A DNA stretch of 64,000 nucleotides from Ephemerocybe angulata. Taxonomy: Eukaryota > Basidiomycota > Agaricomycetes > Agaricales > Psathyrellaceae. Of the stretch, positions 48,767-58,594 are shown piece after piece. The translations under genes were made by a program, and so were the position numbers. The stretch lies in NCBI GenBank assembly GCA_013368325.1, contig JAACJK010000011.1:248001-312000 (forward strand). The letters are read 5' to 3'. Below the pieces are notes generated by a model. That model did not search any database. It was not told where the DNA came from and saw nothing but the letters and a program-made list of their open reading frames with translations. Position 1 is the first letter of the stretch, and each line of letters starts with the position of its first letter.

Positions 48767-49842
48767 TCATGACTTGCCAGCGCCTGCCACCCTCAGCAAT
48801 CCATCAATCCTCTGCTTCAAAAGCCCAGGATCCTGTATAAACAGGCGACCAAGATCTCTGGCCTCGCGCTCTGGTACGCGCGGCATGGGGTTCCCATCCA
48901 CTTGGGACGTCGTTGATAGGTGCTCTTCTAATATTCTCGCTGCGAAATCCTGCTGAAGCATGGCGGCAAGCTCGACGGGGTACGGACGTTCAAACCCGAC
49001 AGGAATTTGGGGCATGTTAGCTCGTAACCTTGCCCTCTCCTCAAGAAGAGGCATGTAGGCCATTACGTGGTGCATGGCATGGGCGACCTTCTCCCCAATC
49101 TTGATGTACAAGGCGTCGATAGCGTTCAGGTTGGTGCTCACTGCTTGGAGGTAAGCGGCAATATCATGCCTGTTGTGCAATGGAGATGCCTGAGAGGAGC
49201 CAAAGTAAGAATCCTAGAGCATAAGCTCAACGCATCACATGGACTCACCTGTATACTTGCTGGGGGGATGCCGCTTGCCCTGGTTCCCGCACCAATAGAA
49301 CTCTGAACGGGCTCAATTGCAGGAGCACTACCCTCGGGCACAATTGCTAAGGCCTATAATGTGCGTGGTGAAAGCTGTAGTCAAGGAGTGCCAGGTTCCC
49401 TCAGCTCACATTGTCCTCTACTTCGGGATAGGCTTGTCGTAACATGGCACTATCACGATCAATTCTCGCGTCGGTGAGCGCCCGCAACTGGGCCCTCGAA
49501 GTTTGGAGCCGCGACGACGGGCCCGTCGTATCTGCCTGCTAGAAAAGGAAGTTGGTAATGGATGAGGGAGGGGCTTCGGCGACGCCTCACTGCCACCATT
49601 GAGCGATGCTCAGATCCACTGGGATGATTTTGCGAGTTAGCCACCTGGGAGGAACCGTCAGTATCGAGGGAGCATGTCAATCGGGAGGTATTAACCAATG
49701 GAGTGGTGGTCAGGACCGAGTGCGCACCAGCAACTGCCACAGTGACGTTCGTGGTCTTTGCGAAAGGGAGATTGACAAACTTGCGCTGGGAGAAGGTACC
49801 AGGAAGAACTTTTCGCTTTCGCTGGCGCTGGACCTTGGACAT
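48767..49842 (-). CDS. Gene X (unknown function), intact copy
   Basis: Four exons on the minus strand. The start MSKVQRQRKRKVLPGTFSQR at 49842 gives a very basic N-terminus (possible nuclear, nucleolar or mitochondrial targeting). Later exons read QTSRAQLRALTDARIDRDSA, AYPEVEDN, SSIGAGTRASGIPPASIQ and then a helical C-terminal domain: NRHDIAAYLQAVSTNLNAID, LYIKIGEKVAHAMHHVMAYM, LLEERARLRANMPQIPVGFE and LGRLFIQDPGLLKQRIDGLL. About 275 residues. No known family was recognised. The C-terminal half looks like helical or coiled-coil protein. A near-identical but broken copy lies at 57102-58098. The shared duplication with HYPK suggests the two were neighbours ancestrally. Confidence 0.6.
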
Positions 49843-49913
49843 ATAACTCAGACTGGGATTGTTTCTTCCTTTCTTATGGTGCCCTGGTAAGGCTATTAAG
49901 GCTCGCGACCACT

Positions 49914-49990
49914 GGCCGTTACCTGAGCCGGTCACACTTTGGATGTCACGGAGTGACAGAAGGTGACAGAGTTACAGTCAAGTAACGGCC
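49914..49990. repeat. Short foldback element, copy 1
   Basis: GGCCGTTACCTGA at one end and TCAAGTAACGGCC at the other (12 of 13 positions inverted-complementary), 77 bp in total, with internal GAGCCGGTCAC. Related copies lie at 58182-58256 and, reversed, at 58534-58594. It sits about 70 bp upstream of gene X. Confidence 0.6.
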
Positions 49991-50245
49991 GAACTCGAGG
50001 AGGAGGAGGGAGGCTACTTTATCCGTCTTGACCCAGCGTGACATTGCTTTTGACATGGATGCCGTGGACTCGGACTACGAAAGCGATTTGAAAAGCAATT
50101 CAGACTCATCGTCAGACTACAAGTAGACAGAAAATTTATTCTTACCTGCACCAGATATTGTATAATCCACCGATTTCCGTTGACATGCCCTCGAAATGCC
50201 AGAATTCGAAGCGCTCCAAGGCTAAGCCAAGTGTAACATAACGTG

Positions 50246-50333
50246 CTACTTGCCATACATGAGGAGGATTTACGCTTGGAGAGAACTCAAAGAAACGGAA
50301 AAACGCTGGTGTGCTGCTGGCGATGGGCGCCTA
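50246..50333 (+). repeat. Direct repeat flanking gene X, right copy
   Basis: Counterpart of 48469-48581. It ends in GGGCGCCTAA about 240 bp before the F-box start. Confidence 0.55.
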
Positions 50334-50576
50334 ATACTCCATGTGTTAGTAATCAATTCTCACGCATTGACCGCGTTGGGAGGCTGGCTGGGAGTGCGTT
50401 GGGGGACTCGGCTTCATTGCCAGCTCTCTGTTCGCTCATTCACCCTCAGACGGTAGCGACGGCCATAGGACTGGGCTTCGGCAAGACTCTGCAAAAGGCT
50501 CGGCACTGAAGCAAACTCTGGGTGCAGTAAATATAGCTTATCTTTCCTTTCCGACATGAAGCTCAATTTCCTAGAA

Positions 50577-52301
50577 ATGGACGCGCAGAGTTTGTGGGAC
50601 TTTACGCGGAACAACCTGGCTCTGGATGCCAGCGGACAATCCCTGGTCCAGGAAAGGATGGATGGACACCTGAAAGAGCTACAGTCATGGCGAAGAAAAG
50701 TCAAAGCCGCCAAGATTCTCCTGGACAGTCTCGAAGGAAAGGCAAAGGTCGCAGCAAGGAAGATGACCATGTGGTCAACCATTCTCGCCCCCATCCGCCG
50801 CGTTCCGCTGGAAGTGCTCACCGAAATCTTCACCCTCGCGTGTCTTGGAGACGTCTTCCACCTTTTTCCGGATGTCGACGCCAAGGCTCCCATTGCAACA
50901 AGCCACAGTCTAATCCACGTCTGCAAGTACTGGCGGGACACTGCCATACGCACTCCGCAAATCTGGAATCACTTTGTCGTCGTTCACCCAGCCTTTCTCA
51001 ACAAGCCCCGCTTTCGCTGGGAACATCTGTTAACTGTGTACGGGAAGAATTTGACTCGGGTTGACCTCCATCTATTGAAGGACGGGTTTCCCGAAACTGC
51101 TTTTGCCCTCTCCGAGAGCATCTTCAAGTATCAGCACCAATATACCTCCCTCCGCGTAGAGGCTCCCATTTCTGCATACGAATGGTCCCCCGATACATTC
51201 CATACGCCCCTCCTAAAAGACCTTGTCTTCATATGTCGCCAATACACAGACGAGCTGGCCCCCTATACGGAGTGGGACCTGCGATTCGAGGCACCGATGC
51301 TGAAGAGGCTTTCTATATACTATGACTTCCCGTTAAAGGACTCCAATCTCAGGTTTCCATGGAAGCAGCTAACCCACTTATTCCTTGCACCTGGTCACCC
51401 CGACGCACAAGACGTGGATAATTATAACAACTTCTTCGACTTCCTTGGGACCCTGGTCAACGTCACATATCTAGGACTTGGGAAAGTGACGCTGTCAAGC
51501 AGCTGGGTGAATCCACATTCCAAAAAGGTCATTCTCCCGAATCTACGCCATCTCGAGATCCAGGACCCCTCTTTCTTACTTCTGGCGTACAGCCAGCGTA
51601 ACTCAGGCGGGGTCGATATTCTGGCTCATATATCAGCCCCTGTCCTCACCACCTTCGACCTCACCTTCAACCATACAGAACGATCTATCCAACATCTAGG
51701 TTATGTGCAAGAACATATCAATGCGTTTCTCGAGAGGACACCACTGCTTTCCAAAGTAAGGGTCCTCCTTTCCCTTGCTTCGTGGCCCCGCTGGTTGCCT
51801 CCAGGGAGAAAGCTGGACAAGTGCCCTATCCTGGTGCTCTCGGGCGACTCCCAACGCTTTGAAGAATTCGCGAACACCAACGACACCAGTTTCATTCTCC
51901 ATGGGGAAATCTGGCCGAATCCCTTCGCAAGGTGGCCCCCGGAAGTAATTTGCACCACGCACCACTTCATCGACCGGTTCTTGGAGCGAGATGACCCCCT
52001 TTTTCAGAGGACTGACGGCGTTATTGGTGGGTATGGAGAGGAGGAGGACGATAGTGATGGGGACTTGAAGACTGGCGGCAGCCGCAGATTGCCCATCGAG
52101 GAACTTGTCCAGGAAGTCTCGGAATGGGATGAAGGAGGTGTCGGAGGTGATTCAGATTGTGAAGCGGATCCCAAGGCAGAAGATATATATGGTACAATCT
52201 ATACGAAGGACGCCCTCGAAATTGTGCGTGCCGTCTTTAGATTATTGGCACGGAAACATGGAGTTGTGGATGGGGAAAGGATCTTCTATATTACAGATTA
52301 G
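50577..52301 (+). CDS. F-box / LRR-like protein, tandem copy 1
   Basis: A single exon. I preferred the start MDAQSLWDFTRNNLALDAS at 50577 because it aligns with the start of the neighbouring paralogue (MDLQTLEQCVRKNLALEAN). ATG 50556 adds seven residues. A coiled-coil (SWRRKVKAAKILLDSLEGKA) leads into the F-box TILAPIRRVPLEVLTEIFTL, then SHSLIHVCKYWRDTAIRTP and a long LRR-like region. The C-terminal tail is acidic, ending GVVDGERIFYITD. Likely a substrate receptor of an SCF ubiquitin ligase. The substrate is unknown. About 60 percent identical by eye to the next gene in the N-terminal third. Confidence 0.8.
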   Translation: MDAQSLWDFTRNNLALDASGQSLVQERMDGHLKELQSWRRKVKAAKILLDSLEGKAKVAARKMTMWSTILAPIRRVPLEVLTEIFTLACLGDVFHLFPDVDAKAPIATSHSLIHVCKYWRDTAIRTPQIWNHFVVVHPAFLNKPRFRWEHLLTVYGKNLTRVDLHLLKDGFPETAFALSESIFKYQHQYTSLRVEAPISAYEWSPDTFHTPLLKDLVFICRQYTDELAPYTEWDLRFEAPMLKRLSIYYDFPLKDSNLRFPWKQLTHLFLAPGHPDAQDVDNYNNFFDFLGTLVNVTYLGLGKVTLSSSWVNPHSKKVILPNLRHLEIQDPSFLLLAYSQRNSGGVDILAHISAPVLTTFDLTFNHTERSIQHLGYVQEHINAFLERTPLLSKVRVLLSLASWPRWLPPGRKLDKCPILVLSGDSQRFEEFANTNDTSFILHGEIWPNPFARWPPEVICTTHHFIDRFLERDDPLFQRTDGVIGGYGEEEDDSDGDLKTGGSRRLPIEELVQEVSEWDEGGVGGDSDCEADPKAEDIYGTIYTKDALEIVRAVFRLLARKHGVVDGERIFYITD

Positions 52302-52555
52302 CATACATAGTATCATGGATGCAATTCATCAGCTATTTAAACTGCTGCTAACGCCCTAATTATATGCATGGTCCTGGGCATGGAGGTGAAAGTGACATAC
52401 GCTTGTGGCTGCCGCCGCTCGCGGACGGCAAGCGGCCACTCCGAGCCGCAATCAGATGCATTCGGCCACGATACCAAGAGAGTGGCTGACCCGTCGCTGT
52501 TTTACATCTTCTACCCATAAACTATCTTCGACCCATAAACTCATCCACAAGCAAG

Positions 52556-54190
52556 ATGGACCTACAGACCTTGGAACAATGTGTGCGGAAAAACCTGGCG
52601 TTAGAGGCTAACGAACAAGTCGTAGCCCAGGAGAAGGAGATCAAATACAAGGACGAGCTGTTATCATGGCGAAGGAAGATCGAGGCGACCGAGATCCTCT
52701 TGAACGCTCTCAAACAGAAGGCCGTTGTCGCAGAGCACAATCGGAATATGTGGTCGAGCATCCTCGCTCCCATCCGCCGCCTCCCAGCGGACGTCCTCAT
52801 CGAAATCTTCACTCTCGCATGCCTCGGAGACGTTTTCCACCTCTTTCCGGATAGTGACGCCAATACCCCTGTTTCGACGAGCCATAGTCTGATCCACGTC
52901 TGCAAATATTGGCGGGATATCGCGCTGGACATTCCACGAATCTGGAACCACTTCGTCGTCGTGCACCCGGCTGTCTTCGACAAACGCCGGTTTCGCTGGG
53001 AAGACCTTTCTGGTGTATACGGGAAGAATCTGACGCATATTGACCTCTACCTGCTGGAGGGCATGCTCTTCAACAGAGACCCATCGCTGGACCGGAGTAT
53101 CTTCAAGTATGCGCACCAATACACATCCCTCCGACTAGAGGCTCCCGCTACGCCTCTATGGACGCCGTCGACGGGCATACTTCAGAGGGAGTATGACATG
53201 CCGCTCCTCGAAGAACTCGTTTTCAGATGTCGAAAAGACGAACCACATGTAGTAACCTACCTGCATAAGGACTTAAACTTCAAAGCACCAAGGCTGAAGA
53301 GGCTCTCGGTATATTATTACCCTACTTTGGAAAGTTCCGAGATCAGGTTCCCCTGGAATCAGCTCACGCACTTATTTCTTGGGTCCATGGATTGTGATTT
53401 AGACGGGGAGCATGCCTACGACCATTTCTTCCCCTTCCTCAAGAAACTGGACAATATCACATATCTAGGGCTTAGTGGCGTCAATATGGGGAGAGCCTAT
53501 AGTCGTGCCACAATCCCGAAGTCGATGGTTGTGCTCTCCAAATTGCGCCACCTCGAAATCCAGGATTTTGACCTTTTACTCCTGCAAGAAGTTCTGTATG
53601 GAAATCCCGGAATACGTAGGCGCGACTTTCTAGGTCACATATCAGCCCCCGCACTTACCACATTCGACCTTTTCCTCTCAAACAACCGTTCCGAAATCTT
53701 GGAACGGGCGTTCCAACATGTCGCATCATTTCTGGGAAGGGCCCCTCTCCTCGCAAGGATACGCGTCGTAGGCTCCACACCTCCAACAAACTGGGCCTGT
53801 TTGGGTGACCCCGACTATCCCATATTAGCCTTCTCAGGTAGTTCCCAACAATTTGAAGACATCGCGGAAGGCAGCGACGCCACGTTCACCCGCCACGCAG
53901 CAGTCCGCGAGCAACCCCTTAAAAGGTGGCCGTTGGGCGTGTACACAGAGGACCATTTCATCGACCGGTTCTTGGAGAGAGGAGACCCCCTTTTCCAAAG
54001 GGCTGAGGCGGAAAGGGGTGTTGATGCGTCGGGACATCGGGATACAGGAAGTGAATCGGAACGCAAGGCTAAGCTAGAGAAGAGGTACGAGGGAGAAGAC
54101 ACTCGAAACATGATGCGTAAGGTCTTCAAGTTGCTTGGGCAGAAACACGGAGTTGCGGATGGGGAGAGGAAAGCATATTTTGCACTTTAA
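52556..54190 (+). CDS. F-box / LRR-like protein, tandem copy 2
   Basis: A single exon of 544 residues. Coiled-coil (SWRRKIEATEILLNALKQKA), F-box SILAPIRRLPADVLIEIFTL, and conserved ACLGDVFHLFPDSDANTP and SHSLIHVCKYWRDIALDIP, shared almost word for word with copy 1. The LRR-like body includes LKRLSVYYYPTLESSEIRF and KLRHLEIQDFDLLL. It ends GVADGERKAYFAL, matching copy 1's GVVDGERIFYITD. Same strand and 254 bp apart, so a tandem duplication. The C-terminal acidic insert of copy 1 is missing. Confidence 0.82.
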   Translation: MDLQTLEQCVRKNLALEANEQVVAQEKEIKYKDELLSWRRKIEATEILLNALKQKAVVAEHNRNMWSSILAPIRRLPADVLIEIFTLACLGDVFHLFPDSDANTPVSTSHSLIHVCKYWRDIALDIPRIWNHFVVVHPAVFDKRRFRWEDLSGVYGKNLTHIDLYLLEGMLFNRDPSLDRSIFKYAHQYTSLRLEAPATPLWTPSTGILQREYDMPLLEELVFRCRKDEPHVVTYLHKDLNFKAPRLKRLSVYYYPTLESSEIRFPWNQLTHLFLGSMDCDLDGEHAYDHFFPFLKKLDNITYLGLSGVNMGRAYSRATIPKSMVVLSKLRHLEIQDFDLLLLQEVLYGNPGIRRRDFLGHISAPALTTFDLFLSNNRSEILERAFQHVASFLGRAPLLARIRVVGSTPPTNWACLGDPDYPILAFSGSSQQFEDIAEGSDATFTRHAAVREQPLKRWPLGVYTEDHFIDRFLERGDPLFQRAEAERGVDASGHRDTGSESERKAKLEKRYEGEDTRNMMRKVFKLLGQKHGVADGERKAYFAL

Positions 54191-54325
54191 TGTATCTAGA
54201 GGCAAGGTATGCAGCCACTCTGCTCGCTACGACTCGTAGGGATATGTGAAGCAATCGACTTTCATTGTACATATTAGGGAAACCTTCCCGAAAACTCGCA
54301 GAAAATAGATGCTAGTCAAGAATGA

Positions 54326-54910
54326 CGCGGCTATCCAGGCGCCCCACTTCATCCATACCGGGCATCTGCTACTGCTACTGAGCGCAGAAAAACTCAACTG
54401 CCTAGCGTCTCATGGCCATGCCCACTTCCTTTTGGCACCAAAAACGCTAAAAACCCATCGCATTCGATGGGTATTAAACTCGTTCCAACCTATTGGACCA
54501 CCGTGCTCCAGTGGCCCTCACAGCTCGAGCGTTCTACAAAACAGGAAACCCTTGCTTAACGTTGAAGCGGCTATCCAGGCGCCCCACTCTCGCTATACCA
54601 GGCAACTGATACTGATACTGAACACAGAAAAAGTCGAATACCTAGGATCTCAAAGCTATGCTCCCTTCCTTCCGTCAAAAACCATCAAAACCTACAGAGT
54701 TGATGTGCACCACGCCCGAACCCATTGGTGAGACCACCAGCGACCCTTGAAGCTCTAAATACCCAAATCCAGCTACCCCGCTCAACCTAAGCGAGTATCA
54801 AGGCCCCACCCTCCCCATACAAGGCATCTGATACTGATACTGAACACACAAAAACTCGACTCTCCCATCTCCACATCCACACTCCCTTTCTCACACCAAA
54901 AACTACGATA
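54326..54910 (+). repeat. Tandem repeat, three units of about 230 bp
   Basis: Units begin near 54326, 54566 and 54786 and share CTATCCAGGCGCCCCACT or its variants, GGCATCTGATACTGATACTGA and AC.CAGAAAAACTC. A single unit occurs at 58920-59046 in the duplicated block. Open frames across this region are repeat shadows. Confidence 0.6.
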
Positions 54911-55603
54911 AATCGCCACCACTCACACCCCGCCAATTTGGAGAGAAAGAACGAAGCGCAAGACTAGGAATTCGAGGTGAAAGTTTCACCGTCTCCAAAA
55001 GAGGCAAAAATGCAAGGAAACGCTCAGAAATTCCATATATGGGGAGGCCCCTATACCACTAACCAACCCAAACCTCTTCCTCCTCCCTTCTTTCTCCTCC
55101 TCCCTTCTTTCTCCTCCTACCCACGCTCTCCCCTCCTCATCGCGCCCACAACCACCACCCTGACGGGCGCTTACACTGCCAGGCCCTCAGGATGATATCA
55201 GACATGCGGGCGACGTAAGCCGGAGGCATCACCCGCGGCATCCCGGGCGATATGACCTGAGGGGCGATCCGTTGTCAGACGGGAGACGGCTTGACGGAGC
55301 AATCCTCCAGCCACTCCGTAGGCATGCCGTGGCTCTGTCCTGAGGAGAGCATGGGTAGACGGGATTCTCGCAGGTAGGCCAGATTGGGACGCGGCTCGTT
55401 TGGGGCCAGGCTGGTTCAATTCGCTCGAAATTAGAGATAAATCAAATTTTATTCCACTATTTAATACATGGGCAAGGACTGGGATATGGCGACGAGTACA
55501 GACGGTCTGGTACAGTGTAAAACAGTCAGAAAAAGCCACAAGACTGGATAAATATGAGACACACCTTTCAATCCCTTCCTTCTGTTGACATGCCTGCAAA
55601 TGA

Positions 55604-55672
55604 AGTCAGTACGGTCAGTACGGTCAGTGGGGTCAGTATGGTCAGTACGGTCAGTGCGGTCAGTAGGTCAGT
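55604..55672. repeat. 9-bp minisatellite (GTCAGTACG)n
   Basis: About seven imperfect units of GTCAGTACG, next to the 3' end of the small zinc-finger ORF and inside a segment (55174-56235) absent from the right-hand duplicate. Confidence 0.7.
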
Positions 55673-55958
55673 CCCAAACACCTTCGGGAATAGCTGGGAG
55701 TGGTGCCGTCCGACGTTGATACTGGGCACGCTCGAGCTTCCACTTGTGCGTGCCGGTTGCTTCATGAGAGGCCCGGTGCCACTTGGCCACGGGTTTGACC
55801 TTGTCGCAGACCTTGCATTGCCAGACTCTGTCGGTGCCGGGGATGTGAAGCTGGGTCCAGACTGGAGGCGAAGGTTGAGAAGGGAAGATGGAGGAGACGG
55901 AACGAGGAGAGTGCTCACCGTCATCGTCGAGGGGCAGGCCTGAACGTGATGAGTCCAT
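55668..55958 (-). CDS. Small zinc-finger protein or fragment
   Basis: 96 codons from ATG 55958 to a TAG in the minisatellite edge. N-terminus MDSSRSGLPLDDDGEHSPRS, then a likely zinc finger, WQCKVCDKVKPVAKWHRASH followed by EATGTHKWKLERAQ: a C-x2-C pair and three His residues in a basic context, like a short C2H2 or BED-type finger. No longer product could be assembled by eye. It may be the DNA-binding remnant of a transposon protein or a small regulator. It lies in a roughly 1.06-kb insertion specific to the left duplicate. Confidence 0.4.
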   Translation of the reverse strand: MDSSRSGLPLDDDGEHSPRSVSSIFPSQPSPPVWTQLHIPGTDRVWQCKVCDKVKPVAKWHRASHEATGTHKWKLERAQYQRRTAPLPAIPEGVWD

Positions 55959-56360
55959 TTCACACGACCTTGATGGATCAACGAACTGTCAATATAGCCA
56001 GTGAGAATCACACGAGGGATGAGCTCAAGGGCGTAATGGTGGTGGATTGACTGGAGGAGTGACTGAGGATTACAATGAAAGTAAGTGCTAAGGATCGGCT
56101 ACGGGTTTACTTAGGCGCTCGTCACAACGTTTTGCCGCGGGGCGGCTACGCGGTGACTCCGTCGCGCCTGGGAGGAATGCCCCGTGACTCCGGCCCAAGT
56201 CACTCCGACGCAAAACGGCGTCTCTGGCCGTGTATCCCTCCCAACCCAAATCATGCACATGGGTCACATCACTCCCCGGGCCGGTCAGCCCAACAAGTCC
56301 GGCTTCCTTCCCGATGCGCGCATCCTGAACTTGTCCTGAACCACCATCACGAAAAGCGCG

Positions 56361-56981
56361 ATGTCCCTCACAACGGACGGCCGCCCCGCGCCCGAAGTGA
56401 TAGTCGACGTGCGCGTCCCATCCCTCATTCTCTTCGATCCCGCCGGGTTGTACGAAGGATATGCGAAAGGACTTCTTCTTTGCTCTTCCATCTTCCGTCT
56501 TCGAACCTGCTATCGCTTGATTGGCGTTGGTCTCGGTTGGTGAACACTACGAATACGAATATGCGCACCGGCGAGTGCACTCCGCGATATTGGCGTTCGC
56601 TGGATGTATCGCGGACAAATCCCATCTACCATCGCACGGAACACACGACTACGTTTGACGGACACAGTACGCCGATGGGTTTGCATACTCGAAGGGCAAG
56701 ATGGAAGATGCGTTCAGAGAGGGCGGGGTTCTCGACAAGGCGCCTCTGAAGCCGCACAAGAATCTTGCTATCGCAAGTCTCGACTCTCAAGAAGGAGGAC
56801 ATCGATCTCGTCGTATGTCCCCCTCCTTTGATCACATACGCCCAGCTGACGGAGGATAGTGTATCGCGGTGTGCTTTGCATAGATGAGCGAATTCGAAAT
56901 TACGCGGCCCAAAGCCGAGAAAGTGTCACTGGTCGAGAATGGCGGAGACGTGCGCTGTCATTCCTTGTGTACGGGGCATGA
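56361..56981 (+). pseudogene. HYPK-like pseudogene (left duplicate)
   Basis: Near-identical to the intact gene at 59437-60044: MSLTTDGRPAPEVIV, exon 2 YADGFAYSKGKMEDAFREGG and exon 3 MSEFEITRPKAEKV. A 7-bp insertion (GACTCTC near 56784) shifts frame in exon 2. Exon 3 has a 3-bp insertion and a deletion of about 10 bp after GGAGACGTG that removes the KKALSFL end in frame. Splice sites are retained. It is therefore decayed, while its partner remains intact. Confidence 0.75.
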
Positions 56982-57101
56982 TGACTACAAGAGGGTGTAT
57001 GCAAAAGAGAAACGGAGGTAGAGGGATGGGAAGGTTGAAGGGAGTCATGAAAAGGATATCATATTAACAATGGTGGGTCCGCTAGAAAGTGGATGAAGCG
57101 A

Positions 57102-58098
57102 TCATGACTTGCCAGCTCCTGCCATCCTCAACAATCCATCAATCCTCTGCTTCAAGAGCCCAGGATCCTGTATAAACAGGCGACCAAGATCTCTGGCTTC
57201 GCGCGCGCGCGACATGGGGTTCCCATCCACTTGGGACGTCGTTGATAGGTACTCTTCTAATATTCTCGCTACGAAATCCTGCTGAAGCATGGCGGCAAGC
57301 TCGACGGGGTACGGACGTTCAAACCCGACAGGAATTTGGGGCATGTTAGCTCGTAACCTTGCCCTCTCCTCAAGAAGAGGAATGTAGGCCATTACGTGGT
57401 GCATGGCATGGGCGACCTTCTCCCCAATCTTGATGTACAAGGCGTCGATCGCGTTCAGGTTGGTGCTCACTGCTTGGAGGTAAGCGGCAATATCATGCCT
57501 GTTGCGCAATGGAGATGCCTGAGAGGAGCCAAAGTATAAATCTCAGAGCATAAGCCTAACGCAACACATGGACACACCTGTATACTTGCTGGGGGGATGC
57601 CGCTTGCCCTGGTTCCCGCACCAACCGAACTCTGAACGGGCTCAATTGCAGGAGCACTACCCTCGGACACAAATGGCCCATAGGCTTGTCGTAACATCGC
57701 ACTATCACGATCAATTCTCGCGTTGGCGAACGCCCGCAACTGGTCTCTCGAAGTTTGGAGCCGCGACGATGGGCCCGTCGTATTATCTGCCTGCTAGAAA
57801 AGGAAGTCGGTAATGGCTACCAAGGGAGGGGCTTTGGTGACGTCTCACTCACCATTGAGCGATGTTCGGATTTACTGGGATGATTTTGCGACTTAGCCAC
57901 CTGGGAGGAACCGTCAGCACCGAGGGAGCATGCCAATCGGGAGGTATTAACCCATGGAGTGGTGGTCAGGACCGAATGCGCACCAGCGACTGCCACAGCG
58001 ACGTTCGTGGTCTTTGCGAAGGGGAGACCGGCAAACTTGCGCTGGGAGAAGGTACCAGGAAGAACTTTTCGCTTTCGCTACCGCTGGATCTTGGACGT
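57102..58098 (-). pseudogene. Gene X, degenerate copy (right duplicate)
   Basis: Over 90 percent identical by eye to 48767-49842 across the C-terminal exon (NRHDIAAYLQAVSTNLNAID, LFIQDPGLLKQRIDGLL). At the 5' end the start ATG has become ATA/ACG (58095-58098), and a CAG-to-TAG change follows six codons later, in the basic N-terminus. About 90 bp covering the intron between exons 2 and 3 are missing, replaced by GGGCCATTT in frame. A shorter protein from an internal Met is possible but unlikely. Confidence 0.65.
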
Positions 58099-58181
58099 AT
58101 AACTGAGATCGACCCGAGCCATCCTGGGATTGTTTCTTCCTTTCCTATGGTGCCCTGGTAAGGCTATTCAAGGCTCACGAC

Positions 58182-58256
58182 CAGCCGTTACGCGTTACCT
58201 GAGCCGGTCACACTTTTGATATCACTCCGTGACAGGTTACTGTCAGGTAATGCGCC
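58182..58256. repeat. Short foldback element, copy 2
   Basis: Counterpart of 49914-49990 in the duplicated block (AGCCGTTACGCGTTACCTGA ... GGTAATGCGCC). The inverted ends are partly decayed. Confidence 0.5.
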
Positions 58257-58533
58257 GAACTCGAGGAGGAGGAGGCTACACTTTACCTGTCTTGACCCAG
58301 CGTGACATTGCTTTCATTGACATGGACGCCATGGACTCGGACGACGAAAGCGATTTGGAAAGTAATTCAGACTCATTGTCAGACTACGAGTAGACAGAGA
58401 TTTCATAGTTACCTGCACTAGATGTTGTATAATACACCGATTTCCGTTGACCTGCCCTCGAAATGCCCGAATTCGACGCGCACGGCTAAGTCAAGTTTGA
58501 CAAACCGTCACAGGCCAAAAGTTAGCGCTCGAG

Positions 58534-58594
58534 CCAGCCGTTACAGTACCTGATCGGTAACCCCGTCACTGTGACCGGCTCAGGTAACGGCTGG
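58534..58594. repeat. Short foldback element, copy 3 (reversed)
   Basis: CCAGCCGTTAC ... GTAACGGCTGG gives perfect 11-bp inverted ends, 61 bp in total. Internally GTGACCGGCTCAGG is the reverse complement of the core of copies 1 and 2. It is absent from the left duplicate at the equivalent place. Confidence 0.6.

Noticed and set aside
48469..50333. Long terminal repeats of a retrotransposon around gene X
   Set aside because: The repeats are only about 100 bp and imperfect, and the enclosed gene shows no gag, protease or reverse transcriptase motif.
54309..54731. Plus-strand ORF of 140 codons
   Set aside because: It runs across two units of the tandem repeat and translates the repeat twice. 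Not a gene.
56075..56749. Plus-strand ORF of 224 codons over the HYPK-like pseudogene
   Set aside because: Out-of-frame reading through pseudogene exons and introns. The real exons are in other frames.
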